Assembly: GCF_021290925.1 (NCBI RefSeq)
Contig: NZ_JAJSLX010000001.1
Coordinates: 1,240,001 to 1,304,000 of the forward strand
Direction: 5' to 3'
From: Sessilibacter corallicola
GTDB lineage: Bacteria; Pseudomonadota; Gammaproteobacteria; Pseudomonadales; Cellvibrionaceae
Length of the DNA: 64,000 nucleotides
Below the pieces are notes generated by a model, which saw only the letters and a program-made list of their open reading frames with translations, searched no databases and was not told where the DNA came from. The position numbers were made by a program, and so were the translations under genes. Within the stretch, counting starts at the first letter, position 1. Each line of letters opens with the position of its first letter. Shown here one piece after another: positions 1 through 9,120 of this stretch.

Positions 1-1283
1 AGGTTCAGCAAAAACATTTCGATTGGTGCGCTCACTGTCGACGTAATTAAAGCCCAGCACCAAATTCCAATGCTGGCTCAGCTTGGAATCCAATTGCGCA
101 TAAATAACGGTGTTTTCAGCGTCTTGATCATCATCGCTCGACAACGCACCTTTTTCGCCGAGAATATTTTCATACACCTCTGCGTCGTTTTCACTCTGCG
201 CGTGATTAATCCCAACGATCCATTGTTCGTCGAAACCGGCTAATGAAAATTCGCCGGAAACCTGCGTTGAAATTCCCCACTCCTCTTCCTCTTGATCAAT
301 GATACCAACGAAAGGCGTTAAGGCATGGTCTAAGGTTCTTTTGGTAAACCAAGCCGCTGCTTCGATATCAACCTGACTCAGTGAAATAACGGTTCTGTTC
401 GAGAGGCGGTAAACGTCTAAATTACGATCCTGATCATCGACAATATTGGTTTCGCGGGTTTGTTTCGGATTAGCCAAGGCATCTTCAAACGACAAACTGC
501 CAGCGAGCTCAAAGTCGTCTTGCAGTGCGGTCACGAAAAAGCGCGTTTCAATATTATCGGCCAGAGAAAATCCGACGTTACCAAAGCTGTAAACACTGTC
601 GACTTCAGCGTGACCTCGGAATCCGTCACTGTCTAATCTGGTGACCGCGCCATAGTAATCCACCTTACCGGTATCGCCCGAGGTACTGATGCTGCTTCTG
701 GCGGTTTCAAACGAACCGGCTTCAACACGAACGGTGGTTCCGGCTTTACGGGTTTTTCCAGTTGGGGTGACAATATTGATGGCACCGCCCAAAGACGAGG
801 AGCCGTAACGAAGGCCATTTGCGCCTTTGAACACCTCAATGTGTTGAATCGACAACGGATCGATTTCTTGGAATTCGGTAATGCCACTGGCACGAGAAAT
901 CGGCACACCGTCGCGCAACACGGTTAAACCGCGACGCTCAAACGTAGCGTTCAAACCGGAGCCACGAATGGAAATTCTATTTTCACGCTGGGCGGAAGTA
1001 TCGGCAAAAACACCAGGGGTAAAAACCAAGGTATCGCCGATACTTTGGGTGAAATTATCTAAGAAGTCATCGGCAGCAACAAAACCAACACCCCCAGGAA
1101 TTTTTTTCAAATTCTCGATAGAAGCCTGCTCACTCACGGCGGTCAAACTGCCTTTTTGTTCAGCAGTGACAACGACTTCTTCTAATACCTGGCTGTGTTG
1201 GCCAAGACCTGCGGCTAATACCACACTGGATTGCGCCCCTAATGCCATTGCAATTAACGCAGCTGTCGTTCGATTTTTCACAA
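1..1283 (-). CDS. TonB-dependent outer-membrane receptor, N-terminal part (cut by window edge)
   Basis: This is an outer-membrane beta-barrel receptor that takes up a ligand using energy from TonB/ExbBD; the ligand cannot be told from the sequence. I chose a GTG start at 1283, preceded by AAGGG about eight bases upstream; it gives a signal peptide (KNRTTAALIAMALG, cleavage near residue 24). A TonB-box-like segment LEEVVVTA follows. The plug domain runs over about residues 45-150, with the family motifs RISIRGSGL and YGSSSLGGAINIVTP. The rest is barrel. 427 codons are visible and the frame is open at base 1, so the C-terminal barrel lies outside the window. The only nearby gene, a flavin reductase, is divergent. 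Family assignment is firm; substrate is unknown. Confidence 0.93.
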
Positions 1284-1621
1284 AACCACCCTTAAACTCT
1301 GATTTAAAAATGCCAGTGATTTTAGGGTTTTACGCGGTATTTAAAATGTGACCAAATGTCGCATGCACGGACGTCTCCGTTGCTGGAAAAAACATTAAAC
1401 AGGTGTTTTATTTCAAAAACACTAAATTACTTTGAGCAATAGGTTAAGGAGCCGCCAATTAATAGTTATTAATCCATTCAGCCTAATAATGGTTTTAGGT
1501 ACTGATAGTTACTTGTCCCTCTATTTTTTCGATTCTATTTACCCATTTATTCGCATTTTATTTTCTTATCGACTCTTTATAATTCTTATTAACCTTCTTA
1601 TTTATTCTTTCGGTGATCAAT
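1284..1621. other. Intergenic region between divergent TonB receptor and flavin reductase
   Basis: This 338-base AT-rich stretch must hold both divergent promoters. I see a TATAAT at 1578-1583 facing the reductase without a good -35 at 17 bases. There are small dyads at 1368-1381 (ACGGA/TCCGT) and near 1406-1425 (GTGTTTT/AAAACAC). No clear Fur box or cobalamin-riboswitch core was recognised, so the receptor's metal or cofactor regulation is not evident. Confidence 0.4.
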
Positions 1622-2185
1622 ATGCGAAAAAAATTTCTGTTTTTGTCGGGTTCGACAAGAAAAGATTCGTTCAATACAACCTTGGCGCGCTATTGTGCTG
1701 AAGTAGCCAAAACACATGACGTTGACGTCGAATTTGTCGATCTTGCAGATTATCCAATGCCTATTTTTAATCAGGATCTTGAATCTGAAAGCGGCGCTCC
1801 AGAAACAGCAAAAGCACTGAAAGAAAAATTCGTTTCAGCAAATGGATTTTTAATTGCTTCTCCAGAATACAATTCAACCATCACTCCGGTTTTAAAAAAT
1901 ACCATTGATTGGCTATCGCGAAAATACGACGATTCAGAACCAAGGCTGGTGTGTTTTTCAGATAAAGCCGCAGCTATCGTTTCAACAGCATCTGGTGTTT
2001 TGGGCGGCCTGCGCGGATTAAACCCTCTGCGACTGTTGTTATCGCACATCGGCGTGAATGTTGTGGGAAAACAATTAGCGGTTGGTTTTGCTCAAGAAGC
2101 TTTTGATGATAAAGGCAAGCTGGTTTCGCAAGATCAGGCAGAAGCAATTAATACGATTATTAAAACATTAATTCGCATAGGTTAA
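1622..2185 (+). CDS. NADPH-dependent FMN reductase family protein
   Basis: A 187-residue flavodoxin-fold oxidoreductase of the NADPH-dependent FMN reductase/azoreductase group, cytosolic and FMN-binding. The N-terminal phosphate loop LSGSTRKDSFNTTLAR (residues about 6-21) and the SPEYNSTITPVLKNTIDWLSR motif around the middle bind the FMN phosphate and isoalloxazine ring; both are typical of this family. Length matches the family (about 180-190). The ATG at 1622 is preferred over a GTG nine bases upstream because it begins at the conserved first strand; neither has a strong ribosome site. It is convergent with leuA across a shared terminator. The physiological substrate (flavin, quinone or chromate) cannot be inferred. 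Confidence 0.88.
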   Translation: MRKKFLFLSGSTRKDSFNTTLARYCAEVAKTHDVDVEFVDLADYPMPIFNQDLESESGAPETAKALKEKFVSANGFLIASPEYNSTITPVLKNTIDWLSRKYDDSEPRLVCFSDKAAAIVSTASGVLGGLRGLNPLRLLLSHIGVNVVGKQLAVGFAQEAFDDKGKLVSQDQAEAINTIIKTLIRIG

Positions 2186-2208
2186 TGGTATTAACAACAG
2201 GCATAAAA

Positions 2209-2230
2209 AAACCGCTTTAAACAGCGGTTT
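2209..2230. terminator. Bidirectional intrinsic terminator
   Basis: AAACCGCT (2209-2216) pairs with AGCGGTTT (2223-2230) around a six-base loop. A T-run follows on the plus strand and an A-run precedes it, so it can terminate both the flavin reductase and leuA, which converge here. Confidence 0.88.
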
Positions 2231-2258
2231 TTTTATTTTTACGATTCGATCAATCCAT

Positions 2259-3965
2259 CTATGCGGTTTGTTCCAGCATCTTTTCCGACGCCTGATTTAC
2301 GCACACCAAAATCGCATTTAAATTTGCGCTTATGGTATCTTGGTTTCGGTTAATACCACTGTAACGTTCGCCATTAATTTTTGCTTGCACGTAAGCAACA
2401 GCAGAGGCATCGGTTCCAGAACCGACAGCGTGTTGGTCGTAATGAACGATTTCAATTTCGATATTCAGATATTGTTGCAACGCATGGCAAAACGCTGACA
2501 ACGCACCGTCGCCTTGACCTTTAATGGTTTCAACAACACCTTCGCGGTTTTGTACGGTGGCACTTACCATTTCGTTTTCGTTGGTTCGATCAAGAGAATA
2601 ACCCTGCAAGGCTAAATTCTCAGGCGCTTTCATAAACGCTTTTTCAACCACGCTCCAAATTTCATTGGGCGATACTTCTTTGGCTGATTCTTCCGCGTGA
2701 GCTTGAACCGCACGGCTGGCTTCGATCTGCATCCAGCGCGGCATTTCAAGACCGTAGTCTTGCTCCAATACGTAGGCGACGCCGCCTTTACCAGACTGGC
2801 TGTTCACACGAATAACAGATTGATAATCACGACCGATATCGCGAGGATCAATTGGCAGATAAGCAACGTCCCAAGGTTCGGAGGGGTCTTGTTGCGCTAA
2901 ACATTTGCGAATCGCATCTTGGTGACTGCCGGAAAATGCGGTGTAAACCAAATCACCGACCCACGGATGGCGTGGGTGAACTTCAATTTGCGTACATTCT
3001 GCAACCACACGCACGATTTCGTCGGCATTGGAAATATCCAATTTAGGATCAATACCTTGGCTGTACAGATTCATCGCCATAGTGACGATGTCCATGTTAC
3101 CGGTACGCTCACCGTTGCCCATTAAGGTGCCTTCAACACGATCTGCACCGGCAAGCATGGCCAATTCACCGGCGGCAACACCGCAGCCGCGGTCGTTGTG
3201 GGTGTGCACGCTGACAATAATCGAATCGCGTTTATTGATGCCATCGCAGAAGGTTTCAATTTGATCGGCAAAGACATTAGGCGTTGCGCACTCAACAGTG
3301 GCAGGCAAGTTGAAAATAACTTTGTGTTCCGGCGTTGGCTGCCAGACATCGATAACGGCGTTACAGATATCGATGGAAAAATCGATCTCTGTGCTGGAGA
3401 AACTCTCGGGCGAGTATTCAAACATCCACTCACAACCTGGGTGACGCTCGGCGTGCTCTTTCACCATGCGGGCACCGTTTTGAGCGATTTCGATGATGCC
3501 TTCTCGGCTCATGGAAAATACTTTTTCACGCTGCACAGGCGAGGTGGAGTTGTAGACGTGCACGACCGCGCGCTTAGCACCTTCCAGCGCTTGGAAAGTA
3601 CGCTCGATTAATGCCTCGCGCGCCTGTACCAATACTTGAATGGTAACGTCGTCGGGAATTTGGTTTTCTTCGATCAACCAACGGCAAAAATCGTAGTCGT
3701 GCTGTGACGCCGACGGAAAGCCAATCTCAATTTCTTTGAAGCCTACTTTTACCAGCAATTTCCACAGACGCTGCTTTTGACTCACGGTCATAGGCTCGAT
3801 AAGCGCCTGGTTGCCATCGCGCAGATCAACCGCACACCAGATTGGCGCGGATTCAATTTGCTTGGCGGGCCAGCGGCGATCAGCTTTTGGCAGAACCGGT
3901 GTGCGACGATACTTTCGATGATCAAAAGTATTAAAACTAGCACCGGTTTGGTCTGTGGAACTCAT
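2259..3965 (-). CDS. leuA: 2-isopropylmalate synthase
   Basis: Catalyses the first committed step of leucine synthesis, condensing acetyl-CoA with 2-oxoisovalerate in the cytosol. The 568-residue protein has the DRE-TIM barrel signature DLRDGNQ (about 47-53), the metal-binding HTHND motif and the GNGERTGN loop, and a C-terminal LeuA regulatory domain for leucine feedback (about 440-560). It belongs to the long form found in Pseudomonas. The ATG at 3965 is chosen because GAGG lies just upstream and conservation begins soon after. The frame stays open upstream to a GTG at 4106, which would add 47 residues without family similarity that I recognise. It is divergent from an Lrp/AsnC regulator, a plausible controller. 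Confidence 0.97.
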   Translation of the reverse strand: MSSTDQTGASFNTFDHRKYRRTPVLPKADRRWPAKQIESAPIWCAVDLRDGNQALIEPMTVSQKQRLWKLLVKVGFKEIEIGFPSASQHDYDFCRWLIEENQIPDDVTIQVLVQAREALIERTFQALEGAKRAVVHVYNSTSPVQREKVFSMSREGIIEIAQNGARMVKEHAERHPGCEWMFEYSPESFSSTEIDFSIDICNAVIDVWQPTPEHKVIFNLPATVECATPNVFADQIETFCDGINKRDSIIVSVHTHNDRGCGVAAGELAMLAGADRVEGTLMGNGERTGNMDIVTMAMNLYSQGIDPKLDISNADEIVRVVAECTQIEVHPRHPWVGDLVYTAFSGSHQDAIRKCLAQQDPSEPWDVAYLPIDPRDIGRDYQSVIRVNSQSGKGGVAYVLEQDYGLEMPRWMQIEASRAVQAHAEESAKEVSPNEIWSVVEKAFMKAPENLALQGYSLDRTNENEMVSATVQNREGVVETIKGQGDGALSAFCHALQQYLNIEIEIVHYDQHAVGSGTDASAVAYVQAKINGERYSGINRNQDTISANLNAILVCVNQASEKMLEQTA

Positions 3966-4418
3966 GGGGAAAACCTCGATTAGGGTTATTGGCTCTGATT
4001 CAAGTGATTCAGTAGTGAGTAATTTATGATTATGACAGCAGATGTTACCAACAGTCATTGCGCGATCTTTGTCGTTATGGAGTTGATCGGGCACGCCGTT
4101 ACTCACGGCAAATTAGGGCGCACTCCCCTTTACCGATGAGCACGTTGGTATCTGCTTTCGGTTATTGTAAGTGAAGTTGTCGCCCTAACGAATCAAAATT
4201 GTGTATCGATGACTTTGTGAGTCGTTGATGTAAGCCTTGTGAGCTTGTTTAAGACTGCTTCTTGTGGAATCAGTCTCTGTTTTGACCATATGAGTATTCT
4301 AGTCAAAACCCTGGGCAATGACTTACCAAATTTAGCGTTAAAACGGTAATACCCAGCAATCATTCACCCAAATAAGCTATAATCAAGGCACAACTCACCT
4401 CAGAAGTGACAATAGCCG
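3966..4418. promoter_or_regulatory. leuA / lrp-type regulator divergent control region
   Basis: This 453-base gap separates leuA from the Lrp-type gene. A TATAAT lies at 4378-4383, correctly placed to serve the regulator but with a weak -35. A short dyad, TTTTGAC (4280-4286) and GTCAAAA (4302-4308), lies between the two genes and could be a regulator site. No leucine-rich leader peptide or attenuator was seen on the leuA side. Confidence 0.4.
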
Positions 4419-4886
4419 ATGATTAACCTTGATCGCACCGATAAACGAATACTCAATCACCTACAAAAAGACGGCTCGCTCAGCAATTTGGAGCTGGCTG
4501 AAAAAGTCGGGCTGTCCGCCTCACCCTGTTCCCGACGGGTTAAAGCACTGCGAGAAGCAGGCATTATTGGCAAGACCGTTACGGTCTTAGAACCCAGACC
4601 TCTGGGGCTAAACCTAACGGCGCTGATTCATATCAGTATGGACCGGCACACACCCGATCGCTTCGAGTTGTTTGAAGCCGAGATTGAATCTTACCCCGAA
4701 GTGCAGGAATGCTATTTGATCACGGGGCAATCGTCGGATTACGTATTGAAGGTGGTCGTAAAAGATATGGAAGCTTACCAACAATTTTTGTTGGGTCGGC
4801 TCACGCGCATTCCGGGCGTATCTGGGGTTCAATCGAGCTTCGTGATGAAACGGGCAAAAGACACCACTGAAATCCCCATTGAGTAA
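4419..4886 (+). CDS. Lrp/AsnC family transcriptional regulator
   Basis: A 155-residue feast/famine regulator that probably senses an amino acid and binds DNA as a multimer. Residues about 1-55 are the AsnC-type helix-turn-helix (LSNLELAEKVGLSASPCSRRVKAL). Residues about 65-145 form the RAM ligand-binding domain, including the family motif ITGQSSDYVLKVVVKD. Length is typical (150-165). The ATG at 4419 has no strong Shine-Dalgarno but starts right before the conserved MINLDRTDKRIL helix. It is divergent from leuA, so control of leucine synthesis is a reasonable inference, though neighbour-gene control is not shown by the sequence. It converges closely with the GFA gene, 13 bases away. Confidence 0.93.
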   Translation: MINLDRTDKRILNHLQKDGSLSNLELAEKVGLSASPCSRRVKALREAGIIGKTVTVLEPRPLGLNLTALIHISMDRHTPDRFELFEAEIESYPEVQECYLITGQSSDYVLKVVVKDMEAYQQFLLGRLTRIPGVSGVQSSFVMKRAKDTTEIPIE

Positions 4887-4899
4887 ATGAACTCCAAGA

Positions 4900-5337
4900 T
4901 TACTTGTCAGAACGGGTTTTGTTTTTCTTTGGAGGAAGCTGATCGTATCGCGGCAACGAATCTGGCTCTATGTACCAATCCGGTTCGGAGTCACAAAAAA
5001 CATTTTGCTGCGGTCGAATGCCTGGATCGCTATCGAGGGTTCCGGCGGGAATAATCACGGTCTTTTCGGATTTAGCCAACCAAGGTAAAGCGCTGCCACA
5101 TTGCGTGCAAAAAGCCGTGGCGAAATGCTTGGTATCTTCGGGCACAAAGCGTTTTACAAGGTTTTCGCCACTCAACCAACGAAAGTGCTCGCGGGCGACA
5201 ATGATGTTGGAAGCAAACGCGCTTCCGGTAAATTTTCGACAGCGAGAGCAATGGCAATACTGAAAAATACCGAGATTTCCAGTGATTTCAAACGTCACGC
5301 CATTGCACAAGCAACTGCCATTCGCTGTCGAAGTCAT
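4900..5337 (-). CDS. GFA/CENP-V domain zinc protein (paralogue 1)
   Basis: A 145-residue protein of the glutathione-dependent formaldehyde-activating (GFA) fold. The zinc cysteines are all present: C9 and C11, C28, C30 and C33, and C77 and C80. The motif FQYCHCSRCRKFTGSAF is diagnostic. Most members of this family are not real formaldehyde enzymes, and their substrate is unknown; glutathione-adduct handling is only a guess. A second member of the same family lies at 19955-20377. It follows the unknown gene at 5347-5970 by nine bases on the same strand, so the two may be co-transcribed. Confidence 0.87.
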   Translation of the reverse strand: MTSTANGSCLCNGVTFEITGNLGIFQYCHCSRCRKFTGSAFASNIIVAREHFRWLSGENLVKRFVPEDTKHFATAFCTQCGSALPWLAKSEKTVIIPAGTLDSDPGIRPQQNVFCDSEPDWYIEPDSLPRYDQLPPKKNKTRSDK

Positions 5338-5346
5338 AGTCGAACA

Positions 5347-5970
5347 CTACTCTTTAACAAGGAAGCTTTCGGGCTTCATGTAAGTGAGTGACATGTTGAT
5401 TTCACCCGGCGTTGCCAATTCCATAAACATCATCATAACGTTGAGCTGGCCTTTAACGCGAATACCGGCGGGGATATCGAATAAAATCGTCCCTTCTTGG
5501 TTAGAGCGGATGTTTAAATCCTGTTTGGCTCTCAAACGCGGGGCAATTTTCTTCAGCAACTGATCAACCGATGCTTTAAAGACATCGTTATTGAAACCAG
5601 GGCCGACGAAATCTTTGGAATTGAGCGATAAATTTAATTTAATTTTCAGCTGACCACCGACGGTGATTTCACCCAAAAATACTTTTTCGCCCGATTTAAG
5701 TCGTTTAAACAACTCTTTGGAACGCTGCTTTTCGGCCTTCAATACGATTCGTAAAAGGATGCCACACCCTAAATCCAACACTTTTGGCAATTCAACTTTC
5801 AGTTGTTGGTTGTCAGGATTAACGTCCATTTTATGGCTAATTCCAATATCAGTTGGGTCCATCTCTGATATGGAATTGGCTGGCGCTAGATTCTCTTGCG
5901 GCTCACTGGTCTTTTCAGCTTCGCCGCTGTCATCTAACTCAGCGTTATTTTTTAATTCCGAGTCACTCAT
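5347..5970 (-). CDS. Unrecognised 207-residue protein downstream of pgk
   Basis: I do not recognise this family. The first 45 residues are acidic, low in complexity and likely disordered (SDSELKNNAELDDSGEAEKT). From about residue 57 there is an alternating beta-strand-like pattern: VELPKVLDLGCGILLRIVLKA, then GQLKIKLNLSL, then FDIPAGIRVKGQLNVMMMFM. This resembles a lipid-binding or tubular beta fold, but that is an impression only. There is no signal peptide or membrane segment. It lies 113 bases downstream of pgk and nine bases upstream of a GFA gene, all on the minus strand. Start and frame look sound; function is unknown. Confidence 0.75.
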   Translation of the reverse strand: MSDSELKNNAELDDSGEAEKTSEPQENLAPANSISEMDPTDIGISHKMDVNPDNQQLKVELPKVLDLGCGILLRIVLKAEKQRSKELFKRLKSGEKVFLGEITVGGQLKIKLNLSLNSKDFVGPGFNNDVFKASVDQLLKKIAPRLRAKQDLNIRSNQEGTILFDIPAGIRVKGQLNVMMMFMELATPGEINMSLTYMKPESFLVKE

Positions 5971-6012
5971 TAATAATTACTTCTTCAACGTACTTGTTAA
6001 TTTGAACGGCAA

Positions 6013-6041
6013 TGGCGAGTGCAGTTCCCCTAAACTCGCCA
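6013..6041. other. Hairpin between pgk and the unknown gene
   Basis: TGGCGAGT (6013-6020) is complementary to ACTCGCCA (6034-6041), a perfect 8-base stem with a 13-base loop. No T-run follows in the pgk direction, so it is either an inefficient terminator or a stem protecting the pgk mRNA 3' end. Confidence 0.45.
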
Positions 6042-6083
6042 AAGACCAAACAAGGTAATTACGGTTTTTCGGTCACCAATAAT

Positions 6084-7244
6084 TTACTTGGCGCGCTCTT
6101 CCAAAACGGCTACCGCAGGTAATACCTTACCTTCAACATATTCAAGGAATGCACCACCGCCGGTAGAAATGTAGGAAACCTTCTCGGCGATGTCGTATTT
6201 ATCAACTGCTGCAAGCGTATCACCACCGCCGGCAATGGAGAATCCTTCACTTTGAGCAATCGCCAGCGACAACGCTTTGGTACCTTCACCAAATTGGTCG
6301 AACTCAAATACACCGACAGGGCCATTCCAGATAATGGTTTTCGCATCTTTTAGCATGTTTGCTAAAGTCTCGGCGGTTTGTGGACCGATATCGAAAATCA
6401 TATCGTCGTCAGACACGTCACCGGCAGCTTTCAAAACGGCTTCTGCAGATTCGGAGAATTCTTTACCCACAACAACATCGGTTGGCACAGGAATGTCGCA
6501 TTTTTCCATCAACGCTTTTGCTTTTGGAATCAAATCTTCTTCGTATAACGACTTGCCCACCGGCTTACCGCTGGCCGCCAAGAACGTATTGGCGATACCG
6601 CCGCCAACAATCAGTTGATCGACTTTGTCAGACAGGGTTTCAAGTACTTCTAACTTGGTTGACACTTTTGAGCCACCAACGATTGCAACCATAGGGCGAG
6701 CTGGATTTGCCAAGGCTTGTTCTAGAGCACTTAATTCAGCGGCCAACAATGGTCCTGCACAAGCGACCGGCGCAAATTTAGCAACACCGTGAGTCGATGC
6801 TTGCGCGCGGTGAGCGGTTCCAAATGCATCCATGACAAAAATGTCACACAGGCTTGCGTATTCTTTAGCAAGCTCTTCGTTGTCTTTCTTTTCACCTGGA
6901 TTAAAGCGCACGTTTTCTAAAAGAGCAACGCTGCCTTCGGCAACGTCTACGCCTGCGCGGAAATCCTTAACCACGGGAACATCGCAACCTAACAATTCGG
7001 CGATGTATTTCGCCACAGGGGCCATTGAAAATTCTTCGGCGTACTCGCCTTCGGTTGGGCGACCAAGGTGAGACATCACGATAACTTTTGCGCCTGCTTT
7101 CATCGCGTGTTCGATGGTTGGTAAAGACGCGCGAATTCTGGCATCGGAAGTAACTACACCGTCTTTGACTGGTACGTTTAAGTCTTCGCGAATAAGTACA
7201 CGCTTTCCTTTTAAATCTAAATCCGTCATGGATAGAACAGTCAT
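6084..7244 (-). CDS. pgk: Phosphoglycerate kinase
   Basis: Interconverts 1,3-bisphosphoglycerate plus ADP with 3-phosphoglycerate plus ATP in glycolysis and gluconeogenesis. The 386-residue sequence has the full family set: the substrate-binding [12 protein letters not shown] near residue 20, SHLGRP near 60, [14 protein letters not shown] near 140, GGSKVSTKL near 190, and [11 protein letters not shown] and [14 protein letters not shown] at the C-terminus for nucleotide binding. It is strikingly close to the enterobacterial enzyme. The ATG at 7244 gives the usual short [12 protein letters not shown]-terminus. It follows a LysE gene by 93 bases in a tkt-epd-LysE-pgk run on one strand. Confidence 0.98.
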   Translation of the reverse strand: MTVLSMTDLDLKGKRVLIREDLNVPVKDGVVTSDARIRASLPTIEHAMKAGAKVIVMSHLGRPTEGEYAEEFSMAPVAKYIAELLGCDVPVVKDFRAGVDVAEGSVALLENVRFNPGEKKDNEELAKEYASLCDIFVMDAFGTAHRAQASTHGVAKFAPVACAGPLLAAELSALEQALANPARPMVAIVGGSKVSTKLEVLETLSDKVDQLIVGGGIANTFLAASGKPVGKSLYEEDLIPKAKALMEKCDIPVPTDVVVGKEFSESAEAVLKAAGDVSDDDMIFDIGPQTAETLANMLKDAKTIIWNGPVGVFEFDQFGEGTKALSLAIAQSEGFSIAGGGDTLAAVDKYDIAEKVSYISTGGGAFLEYVEGKVLPAVAVLEERAK

Positions 7245-7337
7245 GATAGTTACTCCGAAATTAAGTTGAGACTGATACTGATGTCGCCGTTAATAATGGC
7301 AACATTATTTGGATTATTTATTAAAAAAGAGTTTCAC

Positions 7338-7964
7338 TTAAGAACCCTTAACCACCATGGTTCCAGCAGCAGCAATCATTGCAGTTGCAGCACCTCGATG
7401 TAAATACTTTTGCGCTTTAGCACTGGCTAAGAATTTTCTAATAATAAGTGCACCAAAAATGAATGCACCGCCAATAACCAATAAAATACCCACAGTTGCC
7501 GGAACTAAGGCGGTTGCCCAATTCAGAACCGTAACATCTTGAAGGTTAATGACCACTGGTAACAGCGCCAAATAAAATGCGATTGTTTTTGGGTTGCTCA
7601 GTGTAATAGTAAGACCAGATATGAACGTTCCTACCAATTCTTTTTTACTGATGTTGGCATTCGCGTTAATGCTTTGGTGTTCGGCAACCCAAAATCGCCA
7701 CGCCAAATAAACCAAATAAGCGGCAGCTAATAATTTAACAACTATAAAAAATTCACTGAAAGTCTTAGCCACCACCGCAAGGCCAAATACCGCCAATGAT
7801 AAATAGGTGAGATCACCTAAAATAAGTCCGGCCAACATAACGAAACCTGCTGTTGCACCAGAAGCGGCACTGCGTGCTACTAAAGCGGTCATTCCAGGTC
7901 CAGGGATCGCCGCCGCAATACCGAGCGCGACAACGTAAGCTAATAACTGCGATACCTCTATCAT
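7338..7964 (-). CDS. LysE/RhtB family amino-acid exporter
   Basis: A 208-residue inner-membrane exporter of the LysE/RhtB superfamily. About six hydrophobic segments are visible (residues 5-27, 38-64, 66-90, 112-135, 143-170 and 185-205). The N-terminal PGPGMTALVARSAASGA motif is the family signature, and SNPKTIAFYLALLP is the second conserved block. Members export amino acids such as threonine, homoserine or lysine; the substrate here is unknown. It sits between epd and pgk, which are usually closer together, and so looks like an insertion into the glycolytic cluster. Base composition does not stand out. Confidence 0.88.
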   Translation of the reverse strand: MIEVSQLLAYVVALGIAAAIPGPGMTALVARSAASGATAGFVMLAGLILGDLTYLSLAVFGLAVVAKTFSEFFIVVKLLAAAYLVYLAWRFWVAEHQSINANANISKKELVGTFISGLTITLSNPKTIAFYLALLPVVINLQDVTVLNWATALVPATVGILLVIGGAFIFGALIIRKFLASAKAQKYLHRGAATAMIAAAGTMVVKGS

Positions 7965-7992
7965 CTTTAATTTCCCTTATTTAACACCGACT

Positions 7993-8006
7993 TGAGCGAG
8001 CGCTCA
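7993..8006. promoter_or_regulatory. Palindrome upstream of the LysE exporter gene
   Basis: TGAGCG-AG-CGCTCA is a perfect 6-2-6 dyad about 30 bases before the LysE start. It could be an operator; no regulator gene is adjacent, so the assignment is tentative. Confidence 0.3.
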
Positions 8007-8099
8007 TTCTTTCTCACCTCATTTGGCAACGAGGCTTTGCGTGTAAATTCCGAGCGTTTATTTAACGCGGCTCAAAAACGTGAGTCTAACGCAGATTTA

Positions 8100-9119
8100 T
8101 TAATGCCACTTTGATGCCCAGTATTGGGCAACATCAATCATTCGGTTGGCATAACCCCATTCGTTGTCGAACCAGGTGTGCAAAGCAACTAGGTTCGAAC
8201 CTGATACCCGAGTTTGGCTGCCATCGACAATCGCAGAACGCGAGTCGTGATTAAAATCGCAAGAGGCGACCGGCTCTTGCGTATATCCGAGGACTTCCGA
8301 AAAGCCATTGCTGGATGCATTGCGAAGAATGCTGTTAACCGTGTCGACGTCGGTATTTTTTTCGACAACTACAGCAAAATCAATGGCCGAAACGTTAACC
8401 GTGGGCACCCGCATAGCAAGGCTTTGAAATCGGCCTTTTAATTCTGGAATTAAACGATCAATGCCCTTATCGAGGCCGGTGTCTACAGGAATAATAGAAT
8501 TAAACGCCGAGCGCGTTTTGCGTAGATCGGTATTGTGGTAAGCATCAATGACGGGTTGATCGTGCATCGCCGAATGCACAGTCCAGGTGGTTCCCGATTG
8601 AATTCCAAGGGCTTTGTGTAAGGTATCAATGACGGGAATAACACAATTGGTCGAACAAGACGCGCTAGAGATGATGGTCTCGCGGCCGTGTAGCTGATGA
8701 TGGTTGTATCCGTAGACAATCGTCGCGTCTATTTCGGCCGTTGCCGGGTGAGAAAACAGAACCCGCTTTGCGCCTTGATCAATATGCCGTTGCGCCGTCG
8801 CCCGATCGGAATAGCTGCCGGTACACTCAATGAGAACATCAATGTCGTAATCACCCCAGTTGAGATCTTCAGGGTTCTGGCTTCGCAGCAAAGCTATTTT
8901 ATGGCTGCCGACGTGGAGCGTGTCTCCATCATGACTTACAGATTCTGGAAACAAACCGTGGGTTGAGTCGAATTTGGTGAGGTGGGCAATGGTTTTTGCA
9001 TCGGCCAATTCGTTGATGGCCACAACTTGGAAATCCAAGTCTAATCGCCGCTCGAACAGAGCGCGCAAAACGCAGCGCCCTATTCGACCAAATCCATTTA
9101 TGGCGATTCGATAAGACAA
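8100..9119 (-). CDS. epd: D-erythrose-4-phosphate dehydrogenase
   Basis: NAD-dependent GAPDH-family enzyme that oxidises erythrose 4-phosphate to 4-phosphoerythronate for pyridoxal phosphate synthesis. The Rossmann motif INGFGRIGR is at 7-15 and the catalytic cysteine is C155 in SSASCSTNC. The blocks TVHSAMHDQPVIDAYH, PTVNVSAIDFAVVV and CDFNHDSRSAIVDGSQTRVSG match Epd rather than glycolytic GAPDH. Length, 339 residues, fits. The start is TTG at 9119, one base after the tkt stop, with AGG five bases upstream; this tight spacing suggests translational coupling to tkt. A role as a second GAPDH cannot be excluded. Confidence 0.93.
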   Translation of the reverse strand: MSYRIAINGFGRIGRCVLRALFERRLDLDFQVVAINELADAKTIAHLTKFDSTHGLFPESVSHDGDTLHVGSHKIALLRSQNPEDLNWGDYDIDVLIECTGSYSDRATAQRHIDQGAKRVLFSHPATAEIDATIVYGYNHHQLHGRETIISSASCSTNCVIPVIDTLHKALGIQSGTTWTVHSAMHDQPVIDAYHNTDLRKTRSAFNSIIPVDTGLDKGIDRLIPELKGRFQSLAMRVPTVNVSAIDFAVVVEKNTDVDTVNSILRNASSNGFSEVLGYTQEPVASCDFNHDSRSAIVDGSQTRVSGSNLVALHTWFDNEWGYANRMIDVAQYWASKWH

Positions 9120-9120
9120 A

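Noticed and set aside
1432-1701. 89-codon open frame overlapping the flavin reductase start
   Set aside because: It is in another frame of a gene with clear family motifs and is rich in hydrophobic low-complexity sequence typical of AT-rich DNA.
3966-4160. Leucine leader-peptide attenuator upstream of leuA
   Set aside because: No run of leucine codons followed by a terminator was found on the minus strand.
8191-8202. Perfect palindrome AGGTTCGAACCT, like a tRNA T-loop or operator
   Set aside because: It lies inside conserved epd codons, and no tRNA cloverleaf surrounds it.
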